Below, piece after piece: positions 33,901 through 42,869 of a stretch of DNA of 64,000 bases. Made by a program: the position numbers and the translations under genes. How positions within the stretch are numbered: position 1 is the stretch's first letter; each line of letters opens with the position of its first letter. The notes beneath the pieces are model-generated. The model worked only from the letters and a program-made list of their open reading frames with translations. It did not search any database and was not told the origin of the DNA. Source of the stretch: Streptomyces cinnamoneus (GTDB lineage Bacteria > Actinomycetota > Actinomycetes > Streptomycetales > Streptomycetaceae); the NCBI RefSeq assembly GCF_014650495.1, contig NZ_BMVB01000002.1:1-64000 (forward strand), read 5' to 3'.

Positions 33901-34597
33901 GCTGGTGGAACCAGTCGATCCCGGAGCCGAAGAGATTGCTGACGAGCGTGATGGCGACGAGCCCGGCCGCCGCGACGGGAAGCGCGACGAAGGTCGTGCG
34001 CAGCGACAGCCGCCGCAGCGCCTCGTAGTGGTCCGGCAGCGGCCGCACGGCGGCACCCTCCGGCGGCGGTGCGGGCAGCAGCCCGGGCACGGCCCCGTCC
34101 TTGGCCACCGTCCACACGCGCTCGGCGCCGCCGACGACGAAGGCCGTGACCAGCAGCCACACGAGGGCCTTGTCGCCGGTCCAGTCGAGCCACGTGGGCG
34201 CGACGGCGAGCAGCGCGAGCCGCACCCCGTCCGCGCCGATCATGGTCCAGCGGCGGTCGAGCGGACCGGCGGGGGCGAAGAGCGTGGAGAGGGGGCCCAG
34301 CAGGACCGCACCGAGCAGCAGCGTCGCGAGCAGCCGCGCGCCGATGACGGCGGCGACCGCGAGGGCCGCACCCCGGTAGCCGCCCCCGAGGGAGCCCTCC
34401 GCGACCGCGGCCTGCAACGCCAGCAGCAGGAGCACGAGAAGGGCGAGGGCGTCACCGACACCGCCGGCGAACTGGGCGCTCCACAGCCGCCTGAGCGGAC
34501 GGAAGCGCAGCAGGGCTCGTACGGCACGCTCGCGGGAGTCCGCGGCGAGTGCTCCGGATGTGGGGGTGTCCACTGGTGGCTGCTCGGCTCGCGTCAT
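30911..34597 (-). CDS. tmk: Thymidylate kinase fused to an N-terminal MFS-like membrane domain and a coiled-coil/disordered tail
   Basis: A 1228-residue protein, against about 210 for ordinary thymidylate kinases. Residues about 30-490 form a 12-segment MFS-like transporter domain without an obvious substrate motif. The kinase spans about 508-715: FEGGDGAGKSTQ is Walker A, TREPG and DRYIDSSVAYQGAGRD are the DR(Y/H) region. It makes dTDP from dTMP. Residues 725-880 are a highly charged Glu/Arg/Ala coiled coil. The remaining 350 residues are disordered, with repeated PTVETP and DETAVLP motifs and four SARPDT repeats. Large tmk genes are known in Streptomyces; the role of the extra parts is not. 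Confidence 0.93.
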   Translation of the reverse strand: MTRAEQPPVDTPTSGALAADSRERAVRALLRFRPLRRLWSAQFAGGVGDALALLVLLLLALQAAVAEGSLGGGYRGAALAVAAVIGARLLATLLLGAVLLGPLSTLFAPAGPLDRRWTMIGADGVRLALLAVAPTWLDWTGDKALVWLLVTAFVVGGAERVWTVAKDGAVPGLLPAPPPEGAAVRPLPDHYEALRRLSLRTTFVALPVAAAGLVAITLVSNLFGSGIDWFHQHQAALASYLAAGLFATSAAFLYVLRLPVLPEGVQAPRVRSPLEGMRRPKTAQGVPDKGRTGAIPVLVLACAAVAGAVAAAVGVAALQAMDLGGGPVAFGLLVLALSGGPVAGIRGARRVLPGFSRRRLLALALALTGLALLTAGLVPDATTVLLLVVLAGVGAGVVANTGHTLLDQETEEGRRARTTEHLHAVVRVTVALGAIAAPVLAAAIGPYRIEQGSFVFAHGGAAFTLMLVGALLLPVGALVLGRTDDRHGVPFHKDLLDSLRGGDPSEGASSSGFFIAFEGGDGAGKSTQVQAIADWIRAKGHEVVVTREPGATAIGKRLRAILLDVSSAGLSDRAEALLYAADRAEHVDSVVRPALERGAVVITDRYIDSSVAYQGAGRDLSPTEIARISRWATDGLVPHLTVLLDVSPETARERFTEAPDRLESEPAEFHQRVRTGFLTLAAADPARYVVVDAGQEPEAVTTVVRHRLDQMLPLSAAEIEAREAARKAAEEEARRKAEAEAARRAEEALRERERQEQLARLRAEEEERKRREAEEAERREAERQAEEARRRAEEARKAAEEERLRREAEERARAAEQERLRKQAEEEARLRAEAEERRLEKQRKAEEALLRAERARVAAEAAAAAAVAAEAPGGTPGGTPGDAPTVETPLPSRGSAGPAGAEEAPTVERPSLRKTDDARDTDGTHGAGARPADADALTVETPAPRTGDDARDARVRPVGTPAPRAADAGADATGRAPVVGTASLRKAPAAEAPAPRVTDPRTAGTGRRAESRPSAAAADDAPTVETPAPRKPEASGGADETQTLQSPVVHRPDPREAVLRPASTDAEDETAVLPPVPVLGGPAQRVTWGVEPKATDGGADQDETAVLPKTPARPDTSARPDTSARPDTSARPDTSARPENPADRVPDWLFRPDDAAPAEPEAERTRELPPVVDDAAYEQGPVRRRRRPEWAEDDAPTLADDLLGRRDDRSTDSSGSTGSTDDEGRKRR
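31191..31262. repeat. Four identical 18-bp repeats inside tmk
   Basis: GCCGACGTATCCGGTCGA occurs four times without a mismatch, in frame, coding for SARPDT repeats in the tail. A fifth, partial and diverged copy follows. Exact identity at DNA level suggests recent slippage and copy-number variation. Confidence 0.95.
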
Positions 34598-34895
34598 CCT
34601 GCCAGCCTATCCGGAGTGCCCCGATACGTGATGCCTCCCCGGACCCCTCACGCGAACGTGTGAACGAGCCGAAGTCGGATGAACGAGCGGCGGACGGTCC
34701 GGGGAACGCCGGAGGGCGGCGGACCGGAATCCGGCCCTCCGCCCTCCGTGCGTCAACCTCGCGACGGGCCGACCTCACGCGCCGACCTCACACACCCGCC
34801 TCGCGCGCCGCGGGACACCCCCGAGGCGCGCGCTGCAGGACGACCGCGGGGCGCGCACTGCGGTGCGACCCCGGCCCGGGACGGCCCGCGTGCGT

Positions 34896-37757
34896 CTACT
34901 CGGCGTCCGCGGCCGCCGAAGCCTTCGCCGCGGCGGCGGTCTTCGCCGTCGTCTTCTTGGCGGTCGTCTTCTTCGCCGCGGCGGTCTTCTTCGTCGCCGT
35001 CGTCTTCTTCGCCGCCGTCTTCTTGGCCGCGGTCTTCTTCGCCGGCGCCTTCTTGGCCGCCGCCTTCTTCGCCGGCGCCTTCTTCGCGGCCTTCTTGGCC
35101 GGGCCCTTGGCGCGCTTCTCCGCCAGCAGCTCGTAGCCGCGCTCCGGCGTGATCGTCTCGACGTCGTCGTCCCGGCGCAGCGTCGCGTTCGTCTCGCCGT
35201 CGGTGACGTACGGACCGAAGCGGCCGTCCTTGACCACGACCGGACGCTCGCTGACCGGGTCGGTGCCCAGCTCCTTCAGCGGCGGCTTGGCCGCGGCCCG
35301 CCCGCGCTGCTTGGGCTGCGCGTAGATGGCGAGGGCCTCCTCCAGCGTGATGCCGAAGATCTGGTCCTCGCTCTCCAGGGAGCGCGAGTCCGTGCCCTTC
35401 TTCAGGTACGGGCCGTAGCGGCCGTTCTGCGCGGTGATCTCCACGCCCTCGGCGTCCGTGCCGACGACGCGCGGCAGGGACATCAGCTTGAGCGCGTCCT
35501 CCAGCGTCACCGTGTCGAGGGCCATCGACTTGAAGAGCGAAGCCGTGCGCGGCTTGACGGCGTTCTTGCCCGTCTTCGGGGTGCCCTCCGGGAGGACCTC
35601 GGTGACGTACGGGCCGTAGCGGCCGTCGCGGGCGACGATCTGGTGGCCGGTGGCCGGGTCGGCGCCCAGCTCGAAGTCACCGCTGGGCTTGGCCAGCAGC
35701 TCCTCGGCGTACTCCACGGACAGCTCGTCCGGGGCGAGGTCGCCCGGCACGTCGGCGCGCTGGTGGCCCTCGGCGTCCTTCTCGCCGCGCTCCACGTACG
35801 GGCCGTAGCGGCCGACGCGCAGCACGATGTCGTTGCCGACGGGGAAGGAGGACACCTCGCGGGCGTCGATCGCGCCCAGGTCGGTGACGAGCTCCTTGAG
35901 ACCGCCGAGGTGGTCGCCGTCGCCGTTGCCGGCGTCGGCGGCGCCGCCCTCGGGGCCCTCGCCGAAGTAGAAGCGGCGCAGCCACGGCACGGCCTGGGCC
36001 TCGCCGCGGGCGATGCGGTCGAGGTCCTCCTCCATGGAGGCGGTGAAGTCGTAGTCGACCAGTCGGCCGAAGTGCTTCTCCAGCAGGTTGACGACGGCGA
36101 AGCTCAGGAAGGACGGCACGAGCGCCGTGCCCTTCTTGAAGACGTAGCCGCGGTCGAGGATCGTGCCGATGATCGACGCGTACGTCGACGGGCGGCCGAT
36201 CTCCCGCTCCTCCAGCTCCTTGACCAGCGACGCCTCGGTGTAGCGGGCCGGGGGCTTGGTGGCGTGGCCGTCGGCGGTGATCTCCTCGGCCGTCAGCGCG
36301 TCGCCCTCGGAGACCTGCGGCAGCCGGCGCTCACGGTCGTCGAGCTCGGCGTTGGGGTCGTCGGCACCTTCGACGTACGCCTTCATGAAGCCGTGGAAGG
36401 TGATGGTCTTGCCGGAGGCGCTGAACTCGGCGTCCCGGCCGTCGCTCGCCCGGCCGGCGATCTTGACGGTGACGGAGTTGCCGGTCGCGTCCTTCATCTG
36501 GGAGGCGACGGTGCGCTTCCAGATGAGCTCGTAGAGGCGGAACTGGTCGCCGGTCAGGCCGGTCTCCGCGGGGGTGCGGAAACGATCACCCGAAGGACGG
36601 ATCGCCTCGTGCGCCTCCTGCGCGTTCTTGACCTTCCCGGCGTACGTGCGCGGCTTCTCCGGCAGGTAGTCGGCGCCGTACAGCTGCGTGACCTGTGCAC
36701 GGGCGGCACCGACCGCCGTGTCGGACAGGGTCGTGGAGTCCGTACGCATATAGGTGATGAAGCCGTTCTCGTACAGCTTCTGGGCCACCTGCATGGTCGC
36801 CTTCGCACCGAAGCCCAGCTTGCGCGAGGCTTCCTGCTGCAGCGTGGTGGTGCGGAACGGCGCGTACGGGGAGCGGCGGTACGGCTTGGACTCGACGGAC
36901 CGCACGGAGAAGGACGACTGCTCCAGGGCCGCGGCCAGCGCGCGGGCGTTCGCCTCGTCCAGGTGCAGGACCTGCGTGCCGTCCTTGAGTCGCCCGGTGG
37001 AGCCGAAGTCACGGCCCTGGGCCACCCTGCGGCCGTCGACCGCGCTCAGGCGGGCGGTGAAGCTGCCCGGGTCGCCGGCGTCGCCGGCCCGGCCCGTGGC
37101 GAAGACGCCGGTCAGGTCCCAGTACTCGGCGGAGCGGAAGGCGATGCGCTCGCGCTCGCGCTCGACGACGAGGCGGGTGGCGACGGACTGCACGCGGCCG
37201 GCGGACAGCCGGGGCATGACCTTCTTCCACAGGACCGGCGAGACCTCGTAGCCGTAGAGGCGGTCGAGGATGCGGCGGGTCTCCTGGGCGTCGACCAGCT
37301 TCTTGTTCAGCTCGCGCGGGTTGGCCACGGCGGCCTGGATCGCGTCCTTGGTGATCTCGTGGAAGACCATCCGGCGGACCGGGACCTTGGGCTTGAGGAC
37401 TTCCTGCAGGTGCCAGGCGATGGCCTCGCCCTCGCGGTCCTCATCGGTGGCGAGGAAGAGCTCGTCGGATTCGGCCAGCAGCTCCTTGAGCTTCTTGACC
37501 TGATCCTTCTTGTCGGAGTTGACGACATAGATGGGCTGGAAGTCGGCGTCGACGTTCACACCGAGCCGGGCCCAGGGCTCGCCCTTGTACTTCGCCGGGA
37601 CCTCGGCGGCCCCGTTCGGCAGGTCACGGATGTGCCCGACGCTCGCCTCGACGACGTATCCGGGGCCGAGGTAGCCCTTGATCGTCTTCGCCTTGGCAGG
37701 CGACTCGACGATGACGAGTCGGCGGCCGCCCTGTGCGGTCTCGCTGGTCGGGGACAA
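34896..37757 (-). CDS. topA: DNA topoisomerase I
   Basis: A 953-residue type IA topoisomerase. Starting at TTG 37757 gives SPTSETAQGGRRLVIVESPA, which is the usual N-terminus, and GGAAGAAGAG lies upstream. The Toprim domain has the acidic LATDEDREGEAIAWHL, and the catalytic Tyr is in GFITYMRTDST near residue 340. Four topo C-terminal repeats of the DGRYGPYV type replace zinc fingers, followed by a Lys/Ala tail (KKAPAKK-like repeats) that adds processivity. It relaxes negative supercoils. An upstream GTG at 37781 is a less likely start. Confidence 0.95.
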   Translation of the reverse strand: MSPTSETAQGGRRLVIVESPAKAKTIKGYLGPGYVVEASVGHIRDLPNGAAEVPAKYKGEPWARLGVNVDADFQPIYVVNSDKKDQVKKLKELLAESDELFLATDEDREGEAIAWHLQEVLKPKVPVRRMVFHEITKDAIQAAVANPRELNKKLVDAQETRRILDRLYGYEVSPVLWKKVMPRLSAGRVQSVATRLVVERERERIAFRSAEYWDLTGVFATGRAGDAGDPGSFTARLSAVDGRRVAQGRDFGSTGRLKDGTQVLHLDEANARALAAALEQSSFSVRSVESKPYRRSPYAPFRTTTLQQEASRKLGFGAKATMQVAQKLYENGFITYMRTDSTTLSDTAVGAARAQVTQLYGADYLPEKPRTYAGKVKNAQEAHEAIRPSGDRFRTPAETGLTGDQFRLYELIWKRTVASQMKDATGNSVTVKIAGRASDGRDAEFSASGKTITFHGFMKAYVEGADDPNAELDDRERRLPQVSEGDALTAEEITADGHATKPPARYTEASLVKELEEREIGRPSTYASIIGTILDRGYVFKKGTALVPSFLSFAVVNLLEKHFGRLVDYDFTASMEEDLDRIARGEAQAVPWLRRFYFGEGPEGGAADAGNGDGDHLGGLKELVTDLGAIDAREVSSFPVGNDIVLRVGRYGPYVERGEKDAEGHQRADVPGDLAPDELSVEYAEELLAKPSGDFELGADPATGHQIVARDGRYGPYVTEVLPEGTPKTGKNAVKPRTASLFKSMALDTVTLEDALKLMSLPRVVGTDAEGVEITAQNGRYGPYLKKGTDSRSLESEDQIFGITLEEALAIYAQPKQRGRAAAKPPLKELGTDPVSERPVVVKDGRFGPYVTDGETNATLRRDDDVETITPERGYELLAEKRAKGPAKKAAKKAPAKKAAAKKAPAKKTAAKKTAAKKTTATKKTAAAKKTTAKKTTAKTAAAAKASAAADAE

Positions 37758-37917
37758 CTTCGCTCTTCTTCCGGTCGACACTCGGTGTGGGCGTTTCGGT
37801 GTGGGCGTTGCGTGACGCTGCGGAGTGTGACGGTACATCCCGCCCCCGTGTCAAACGGAAAAAGCCCGCAACGCCACTCGAACGGTAACCCGACAAGCGT
37901 CCTGTCTGCCGCCCGGA

Positions 37918-37940
37918 CCGTCACACCGTGAGTGTGACGG
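37918..37940. promoter_or_regulatory. Perfect inverted repeat upstream of topA
   Basis: CCGTCACAC and GTGTGACGG flank five bases. It lies about 60 bases upstream of a minus-strand TTGACA (37856-37851), a likely -35 of topA. A third GTGTGACGG copy occurs at 37827-37835, downstream of the -35. The layout fits an operator or a terminator for the gene to the right; it is not decided. Confidence 0.45.
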
Positions 37941-38063
37941 CCCTGACACGTGCGGTCACGCCCAGAACGCCGGGGGCCGAGGGAACGTGACGCGAACACG
38001 ACCCCTCCTTTTCCCCTTCTCGTGGGTCTGACGACCCCCTTCCATATTCCTCCCCGTAACCCG

Positions 38064-39602
38064 TCAGCCGGCCACCGGCAGGAGGAAGCCCTGCTCGACG
38101 AGCATCCGGATCGCCTCCGGCGTGCGGTCCCGCAGGAGCACCGGGTCCTCGCCGACCAGCTGGGCGATCGCGTCGAGGATGCGGCCCGCGGGCAGTGAGC
38201 CGTCGCACACGCCGGCGAAGCCCGCACCGACCGTGTCCACCTTGGTGGCGCGGCGCATTCCGCGGTTCTGCCGCAGCACGACGTGCTCGGGGTCCTCGGC
38301 GCCCGGCAGCCCGACCTGCTCCTGCACGACCTGGTCGGCGAGCCGGAAACGCGTCGCGAGCAGCGCCGCGTCGTCGTGCGTGCGCAGGAAGTCCTGTCGC
38401 TCGAAATGCGCCCGTACGGTCGCGCCCAGCGGCTGCTCGACCGGATGCGGCCACTCCTCGGCGACCACCGAGGGCGTATCCGAGCCGGATTTGCGCAGCG
38501 TGATCCAGCCAAATCCGACGCCCTTGGTCCCGCGGGCCTCGAACTCGTCCAGCCACGCGTCGTAGCGGGCCGCGTACTCCTGCGGACCCGCCCGGTGATC
38601 GCCTCCGTCGCGCAGCCACAGCTCGGCGTACTGCGCGATGTCCTGCACCTCGCGCTGGACGATCCAGGCGTCACAGCCGCGCGGCACCCACGACGAGATC
38701 CGCTCGCGCCAGTCCTCGCCCCCGACGTGCTGCCAGTTGGCGAGGAGCTGGCAGTAGCCGCCGTCGTTGAGCCGGTCGGCCGACTGCTGCACCAGCGTGC
38801 GGCACAGGTCGTCGCCGCCCATGCCGCCGTCGCGGTAGGTCAGCCGGGCGCCGGGCGAGATGACGAACGGCGGGTTCGACACGATCAGGTCGTACGTCCG
38901 GTCGGCGACCGGCTCGAACAGGGAGCCCTGGCGCAGGTCGGCCTCGGGAGCGCCGGAGAGTGCGAGCGTGAGCCGTGTGATGTGCAGCGCACGCGGGTTG
39001 AGGTCGGTGGCGGTGACGCGGGTGGCGTGCTGGGCGGCGTGCAGCGCCTGGATGCCGGAGCCGGTGCCGAGGTCGAGGGCGTCGGCGACGGGCGTGCGGA
39101 CGGTGATCCCGGCGAGGGTGGTGGACGCGCCGCCCACGCCGAGGACGAGCTCCGAGCGGTCCACGCCGGTGGGGCCCGCGCCGCCCCCGGCGATGCCGCC
39201 CGCTCCGCCGACGGCGCAGCCCAGGTCGGAGACGATCCACCAGTCCTGCCCCTCGGGGCCGCCGTACGGGCGGACGTCCACGCTCGCCCGGAGGAGCTCA
39301 CCGTCCGCGGCGTCGGGCACCAGCCAGCCGTCGGTGAGGCAGTCCTCGACGGGCAGGACCGCGGCGGCCCGCGCACGGGCGACGGGCTGCTGCAGCAGGA
39401 AGAGCCGGACCAGCGTCTCCAGGGGCCCGTCGCCGCGGGTGGCGCGCAGGGCGGGGACGGTCTCGCTGCGGGCGAGCGCGGCGTAGGCGGAGGCGCCGAG
39501 CAGGTCGAGGAGACCGTCGGCCGTGAAGGCGGCCGCCAGCAGGGCGTCGCGCAGACGGGCGGTGCGCGCCGGGTCGGCGGTGGGAAGGTGCGTCGTACTC
39601 AC
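38064..39602 (-). CDS. Class I SAM-dependent methyltransferase
   Basis: A 512-residue protein. The start at GTG 39602 is preceded by a GACAAT hexamer at leaderless distance. The N-terminal third is a helical domain like those of rRNA/HemK-type methyltransferases. Motif I is ALDLGTGSGIQAL near residue 185 and the catalytic motif is IVSNPPFVISPG near 245, the NPPF type that methylates exocyclic amines (adenine, guanine or glutamine). The C-terminal 170 residues are winged-helix-like. The target may be rRNA or a protein. It is close to topA and on the same strand. Confidence 0.88.
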   Translation of the reverse strand: MSTTHLPTADPARTARLRDALLAAAFTADGLLDLLGASAYAALARSETVPALRATRGDGPLETLVRLFLLQQPVARARAAAVLPVEDCLTDGWLVPDAADGELLRASVDVRPYGGPEGQDWWIVSDLGCAVGGAGGIAGGGAGPTGVDRSELVLGVGGASTTLAGITVRTPVADALDLGTGSGIQALHAAQHATRVTATDLNPRALHITRLTLALSGAPEADLRQGSLFEPVADRTYDLIVSNPPFVISPGARLTYRDGGMGGDDLCRTLVQQSADRLNDGGYCQLLANWQHVGGEDWRERISSWVPRGCDAWIVQREVQDIAQYAELWLRDGGDHRAGPQEYAARYDAWLDEFEARGTKGVGFGWITLRKSGSDTPSVVAEEWPHPVEQPLGATVRAHFERQDFLRTHDDAALLATRFRLADQVVQEQVGLPGAEDPEHVVLRQNRGMRRATKVDTVGAGFAGVCDGSLPAGRILDAIAQLVGEDPVLLRDRTPEAIRMLVEQGFLLPVAG

Positions 39603-39640
39603 GGAACCATTGTCGGGGGCGCCCCGCGCAAACGGCGAAA

Positions 39641-39674
39641 GCCCGGCGCCGCCCACTGCGGCGCGGCGCCGGGC
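39641..39674 (-). terminator. Terminator behind the lipoprotein gene
   Basis: GCCCGGCGCCGC and GCGGCGCCGGGC form a perfect 12-base stem with a 10-base loop, located 26 bases past the lipoprotein stop and ahead of the leaderless methyltransferase start. Confidence 0.85.
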
Positions 39675-39699
39675 GGGGCCGACCCGGTTCCGGTCGTCG

Positions 39700-40275
39700 T
39701 TACTGCTTGGTCGCCGACGGGGAGACCGACGTCCGCTTGCAACCCGGCTGCTTGGCCATGGCCTTGCCGACGTCGCCGGACTGCAGCTTCTTGAGCGCCT
39801 CGTCGCTGCGGCTGGTGAGCTTGCTGATGTCGGCGGCGATGCCCTTGAGGCCCTCGCCGAACTTCGCCTGGTCGCCGGTGTCCAGCTCGTCGATGCGCTT
39901 CTTCAGCCCCGCGTACGCCCCGGAGAGGTCGTTGAGCGCCTTGACGGCGTTCTTCTGGCTGGTTTCGCCGTCCTTGACCGGCGGGGCGCCCGCCCGGTCG
40001 ACGGAGGTGGCGAGGGCCTTGTAGGCGTCGGCGCTGGCCTGGAAGGCCGCCGAGTCGGTCTGCTGGATCTTCTTGGAGTCCTCCTCGTTCGTGAGGCCCA
40101 CGATCGCGGAGTTGGCGTCCGTGATCTTCTTGACCTGAGGCTGCATCTGGTCGCAGACGCTCTTGGCCCACTCGTCGAGTTTCTTGGACTTGTCGTCGCC
40201 GCCCCCGCCGCAGCCCGTCAGGGCCAGGACAAGTGCCGCCCCGCCGGACAGTGCAGCCACAAGCTTCTTGTTCAC
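39700..40275 (-). CDS. Small lipoprotein
   Basis: A 191-residue protein with a lipobox (ALVLALTGC, Cys at 22) followed by a Gly-rich tether. The rest is helical with many Lys/Ala/Asp and a single pair of Cys (residues about 41 and 179). It is probably anchored in the outer leaflet of the membrane. No enzyme motif is visible. Between topA and hppA it appears to be part of a conserved neighbourhood. Confidence 0.85.
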   Translation of the reverse strand: MNKKLVAALSGGAALVLALTGCGGGGDDKSKKLDEWAKSVCDQMQPQVKKITDANSAIVGLTNEEDSKKIQQTDSAAFQASADAYKALATSVDRAGAPPVKDGETSQKNAVKALNDLSGAYAGLKKRIDELDTGDQAKFGEGLKGIAADISKLTSRSDEALKKLQSGDVGKAMAKQPGCKRTSVSPSATKQ

Positions 40276-40478
40276 CGGATCGGTCCCTTCAATGGCTCTC
40301 GGCCCCGGAACTTACACGTCCAGGCGACAGGGGACAGGAGCCGAGCACACCGTATGCCCCCATTTGGAGCCATTTGCACCAAGCTTGGCGTGGCGTTCGC
40401 CGCACCTGACGCGGGCTCCGGGAGTGCCGGAGGCATACGGTGCCGTGCCGTGGTCCACGGCGGACGGCTGAGATGCCG

Positions 40479-42869
40479 TCAGGAGACCACCGCCGGGTCC
40501 ACGGGCTTCGCCGCCCGCTCGGCGTTGCCGTCGTCGTCCACGGCGATCCCGCGCCGCTTGGAGGCGTAGACCGCACCCACGATGACGACGATCGCCAGCA
40601 CCGCGACGCCGATCCGCAGGCCCCTGTTGGCGTCGGCGCCGTACGAGAACTTCACGACGGCCGGCGCGATGAGCAGTGCCACCAGGTTCATCACCTTCAG
40701 CAGCGGGTTGATCGCGGGACCGGCGGTGTCCTTGAACGGGTCGCCGACCGTGTCCCCGATGACCGTCGCCGCATGCGCCTCGCTGCCCTTGCCGCCGTGA
40801 TGGCCGTCCTCGACGAGCTTCTTGGCGTTGTCCCAGGCGCCACCGGAGTTGGCCAGGAACACCGCCATCAGCGTGCCGGTGCCGATGGCGCCGGCCAGGT
40901 ACGAGCCCAGCGCGCCGACGCCGAGCGAGAAGCCGACGGCGATGGGGGCCATGACCGCGAGCAGGCCGGGCGTGGCCAGTTCGCGCAGCGCGTCCTTGGT
41001 GCAGATGTCCACCACGCGCCCGTACTCCGGCTTCTCGCTGTAGTCCATGATCCCGGGGTGCTCGCGGAACTGCCGCCGCACCTCGTAGACCACCGCGCCC
41101 GCCGACCGCGACACCGCGTTGATGGCCAGGCCGGAGAAGAGGAAGACGACGGCCGCACCGAGCACCAGCCCCACCAGGTTGTTGGGCTGCGAGATGTCCA
41201 GGCTGAGCCCGAGCTCGGTGGCGTCCGCGTGCACGTCCGCGACGGCCGTCGCGATCGCGTCGCGGTACGAACCGAACAGCGCCGACGCCGCCAGTACGGC
41301 CGTGGCGATGGCGATGCCCTTGGTGATCGCCTTGGTGGTGTTGCCCACGGCGTCGAGGTCGGTGAGCACCTGCGCGCCCGCGCCCTCGACGTCGCCGGAC
41401 ATCTCCGCGATGCCCTGCGCGTTGTCGGAGACCGGCCCGAAGGTGTCCATCGCGACGATGACGCCGACGGTCGTGAGCAGACCCGTGCCCGCGAGGGCGA
41501 CGGCGAACAGCGCCAGCATGATCGACGTGCCGCCCAGCAGGAACGCCCCGTACACCCCCAGCGCGATCAGCACCGCCGAGTAGACCGCGGACTCCAGGCC
41601 GATGGAGATGCCGGAGAGGATGACGGTCGCGGGGCCGGTCAGGGAGGTCTTGCCGATGTCCCGCACAGGCCGCCGGCTGGTCTCGGTGAAGTAGCCGGTC
41701 AGCTGCTGGATGAGTGCGGCGAGGACGATGCCGATGGCGACGGCCACGAGCGCGAGCACGCGCGGGTTGCCGTCGTGGGAGGCGATGGCTTCGTCGCCGA
41801 TGCCCTTCAAGTCGGTGTAGCGGGACGGCAGATAGGTGAACACCGCCACCGCCACCAGCACGAGGGAGATGACGGCGGAGATGAAGAAGCCCCGGTTGAT
41901 GGCGGTCATCCCGCTGCGGTCGCTGGCGCGCGGCGCCACCGCGAACACGCCGATCATCGCCGTGAGCACGCCGATGGCGGGGACGAGCAGCGGGAAGGCG
42001 AGGCCGGCGTCGCCGAAGGCGGCCTTGCCGAGGATGAGCGCGGCGACGAGCGTGACGGCGTACGACTCGAAGAGGTCGGCCGCCATGCCCGCGCAGTCCC
42101 CGACGTTGTCGCCCACGTTGTCCGCGATGGTGGCCGCGTTGCGCGGGTCGTCCTCGGGGATGCCCTGCTCGACCTTTCCGACCAGGTCGGCGCCGACGTC
42201 CGCGGCCTTGGTGAAGATGCCGCCGCCCACGCGCATGAACATCGCCAGCAGCGCCGCGCCGAATCCGAATCCCTCCAGCACCTTGGGCGCATCGGCCGCG
42301 TACACCAGCACCACGCAGGAGGCGCCCAGCAGGCCGAGGCCCACGGTGCACATGCCGACGACCCCGCCCGTGCGGAACGCGATTTTCATGGCCCGGTGCG
42401 CGACCGCCGTCAGATCCTTTTCCGGCTCCCCTTCGGCAGGTGTCGCCTCACGCGCCGCGGCCGCCACGCGCACATTGCTGCGCACCGCGAGCCACATGCC
42501 GATATAGCCGGTGGCGGCGGAGAACAACGCACCGACCAGGAAGAACAGCGAACGGCCCATGCGCTGCGATCCGTTGTCCGCGGGCAGCAGCATGAGCAGG
42601 AAGAACACGATCACGGCGAAGACGCCGAGGGTGCGCAACTGCCGGGCGAGATAGGCGTTCGCGCCTTCCTGCACCGCCGCGGCGATTCTCTTCATGTTCT
42701 CGGTGCCCTCGCTCGCCGCGAGCACCTGACGCACCAGCACCACGGCCACGGCGAGCGCGGCGACCGCCACGGCCGCGATCACCAGCACCAGGGTGCGATT
42801 GCCCTCGGTCAGCTCGACCGCGAGATTCTGAGTGAAGTCCACCTGTTGAGGGGTAAAGGGCCCCGCCAT
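40479..42869 (-). CDS. hppA: Membrane-bound proton-translocating pyrophosphatase
   Basis: A 796-residue protein with about 16 membrane segments. The start at 42869 (MAGPFTPQQV) follows AGGGAGG; an ATG at 42920 is less likely. The pyrophosphate-binding signature is TKAADVGADLVGKVE, and DNVGDNVGDCAGMAADLFESY supplies further acidic ligands. The GNTTKAITKG segment carries Lys at the position that separates potassium-independent from potassium-dependent enzymes, so it should be K+-independent. It couples PPi hydrolysis to proton export. Confidence 0.95.
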   Translation of the reverse strand: MAGPFTPQQVDFTQNLAVELTEGNRTLVLVIAAVAVAALAVAVVLVRQVLAASEGTENMKRIAAAVQEGANAYLARQLRTLGVFAVIVFFLLMLLPADNGSQRMGRSLFFLVGALFSAATGYIGMWLAVRSNVRVAAAAREATPAEGEPEKDLTAVAHRAMKIAFRTGGVVGMCTVGLGLLGASCVVLVYAADAPKVLEGFGFGAALLAMFMRVGGGIFTKAADVGADLVGKVEQGIPEDDPRNAATIADNVGDNVGDCAGMAADLFESYAVTLVAALILGKAAFGDAGLAFPLLVPAIGVLTAMIGVFAVAPRASDRSGMTAINRGFFISAVISLVLVAVAVFTYLPSRYTDLKGIGDEAIASHDGNPRVLALVAVAIGIVLAALIQQLTGYFTETSRRPVRDIGKTSLTGPATVILSGISIGLESAVYSAVLIALGVYGAFLLGGTSIMLALFAVALAGTGLLTTVGVIVAMDTFGPVSDNAQGIAEMSGDVEGAGAQVLTDLDAVGNTTKAITKGIAIATAVLAASALFGSYRDAIATAVADVHADATELGLSLDISQPNNLVGLVLGAAVVFLFSGLAINAVSRSAGAVVYEVRRQFREHPGIMDYSEKPEYGRVVDICTKDALRELATPGLLAVMAPIAVGFSLGVGALGSYLAGAIGTGTLMAVFLANSGGAWDNAKKLVEDGHHGGKGSEAHAATVIGDTVGDPFKDTAGPAINPLLKVMNLVALLIAPAVVKFSYGADANRGLRIGVAVLAIVVIVGAVYASKRRGIAVDDDGNAERAAKPVDPAVVS

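Noticed and set aside
29282..34663. A 1793-codon plus-strand open frame opposite holB and tmk
   Set aside because: It is antisense to two recognised genes, has low-complexity Arg/Gly/Ala composition and no domains. Long antisense frames are usual in GC-rich DNA.
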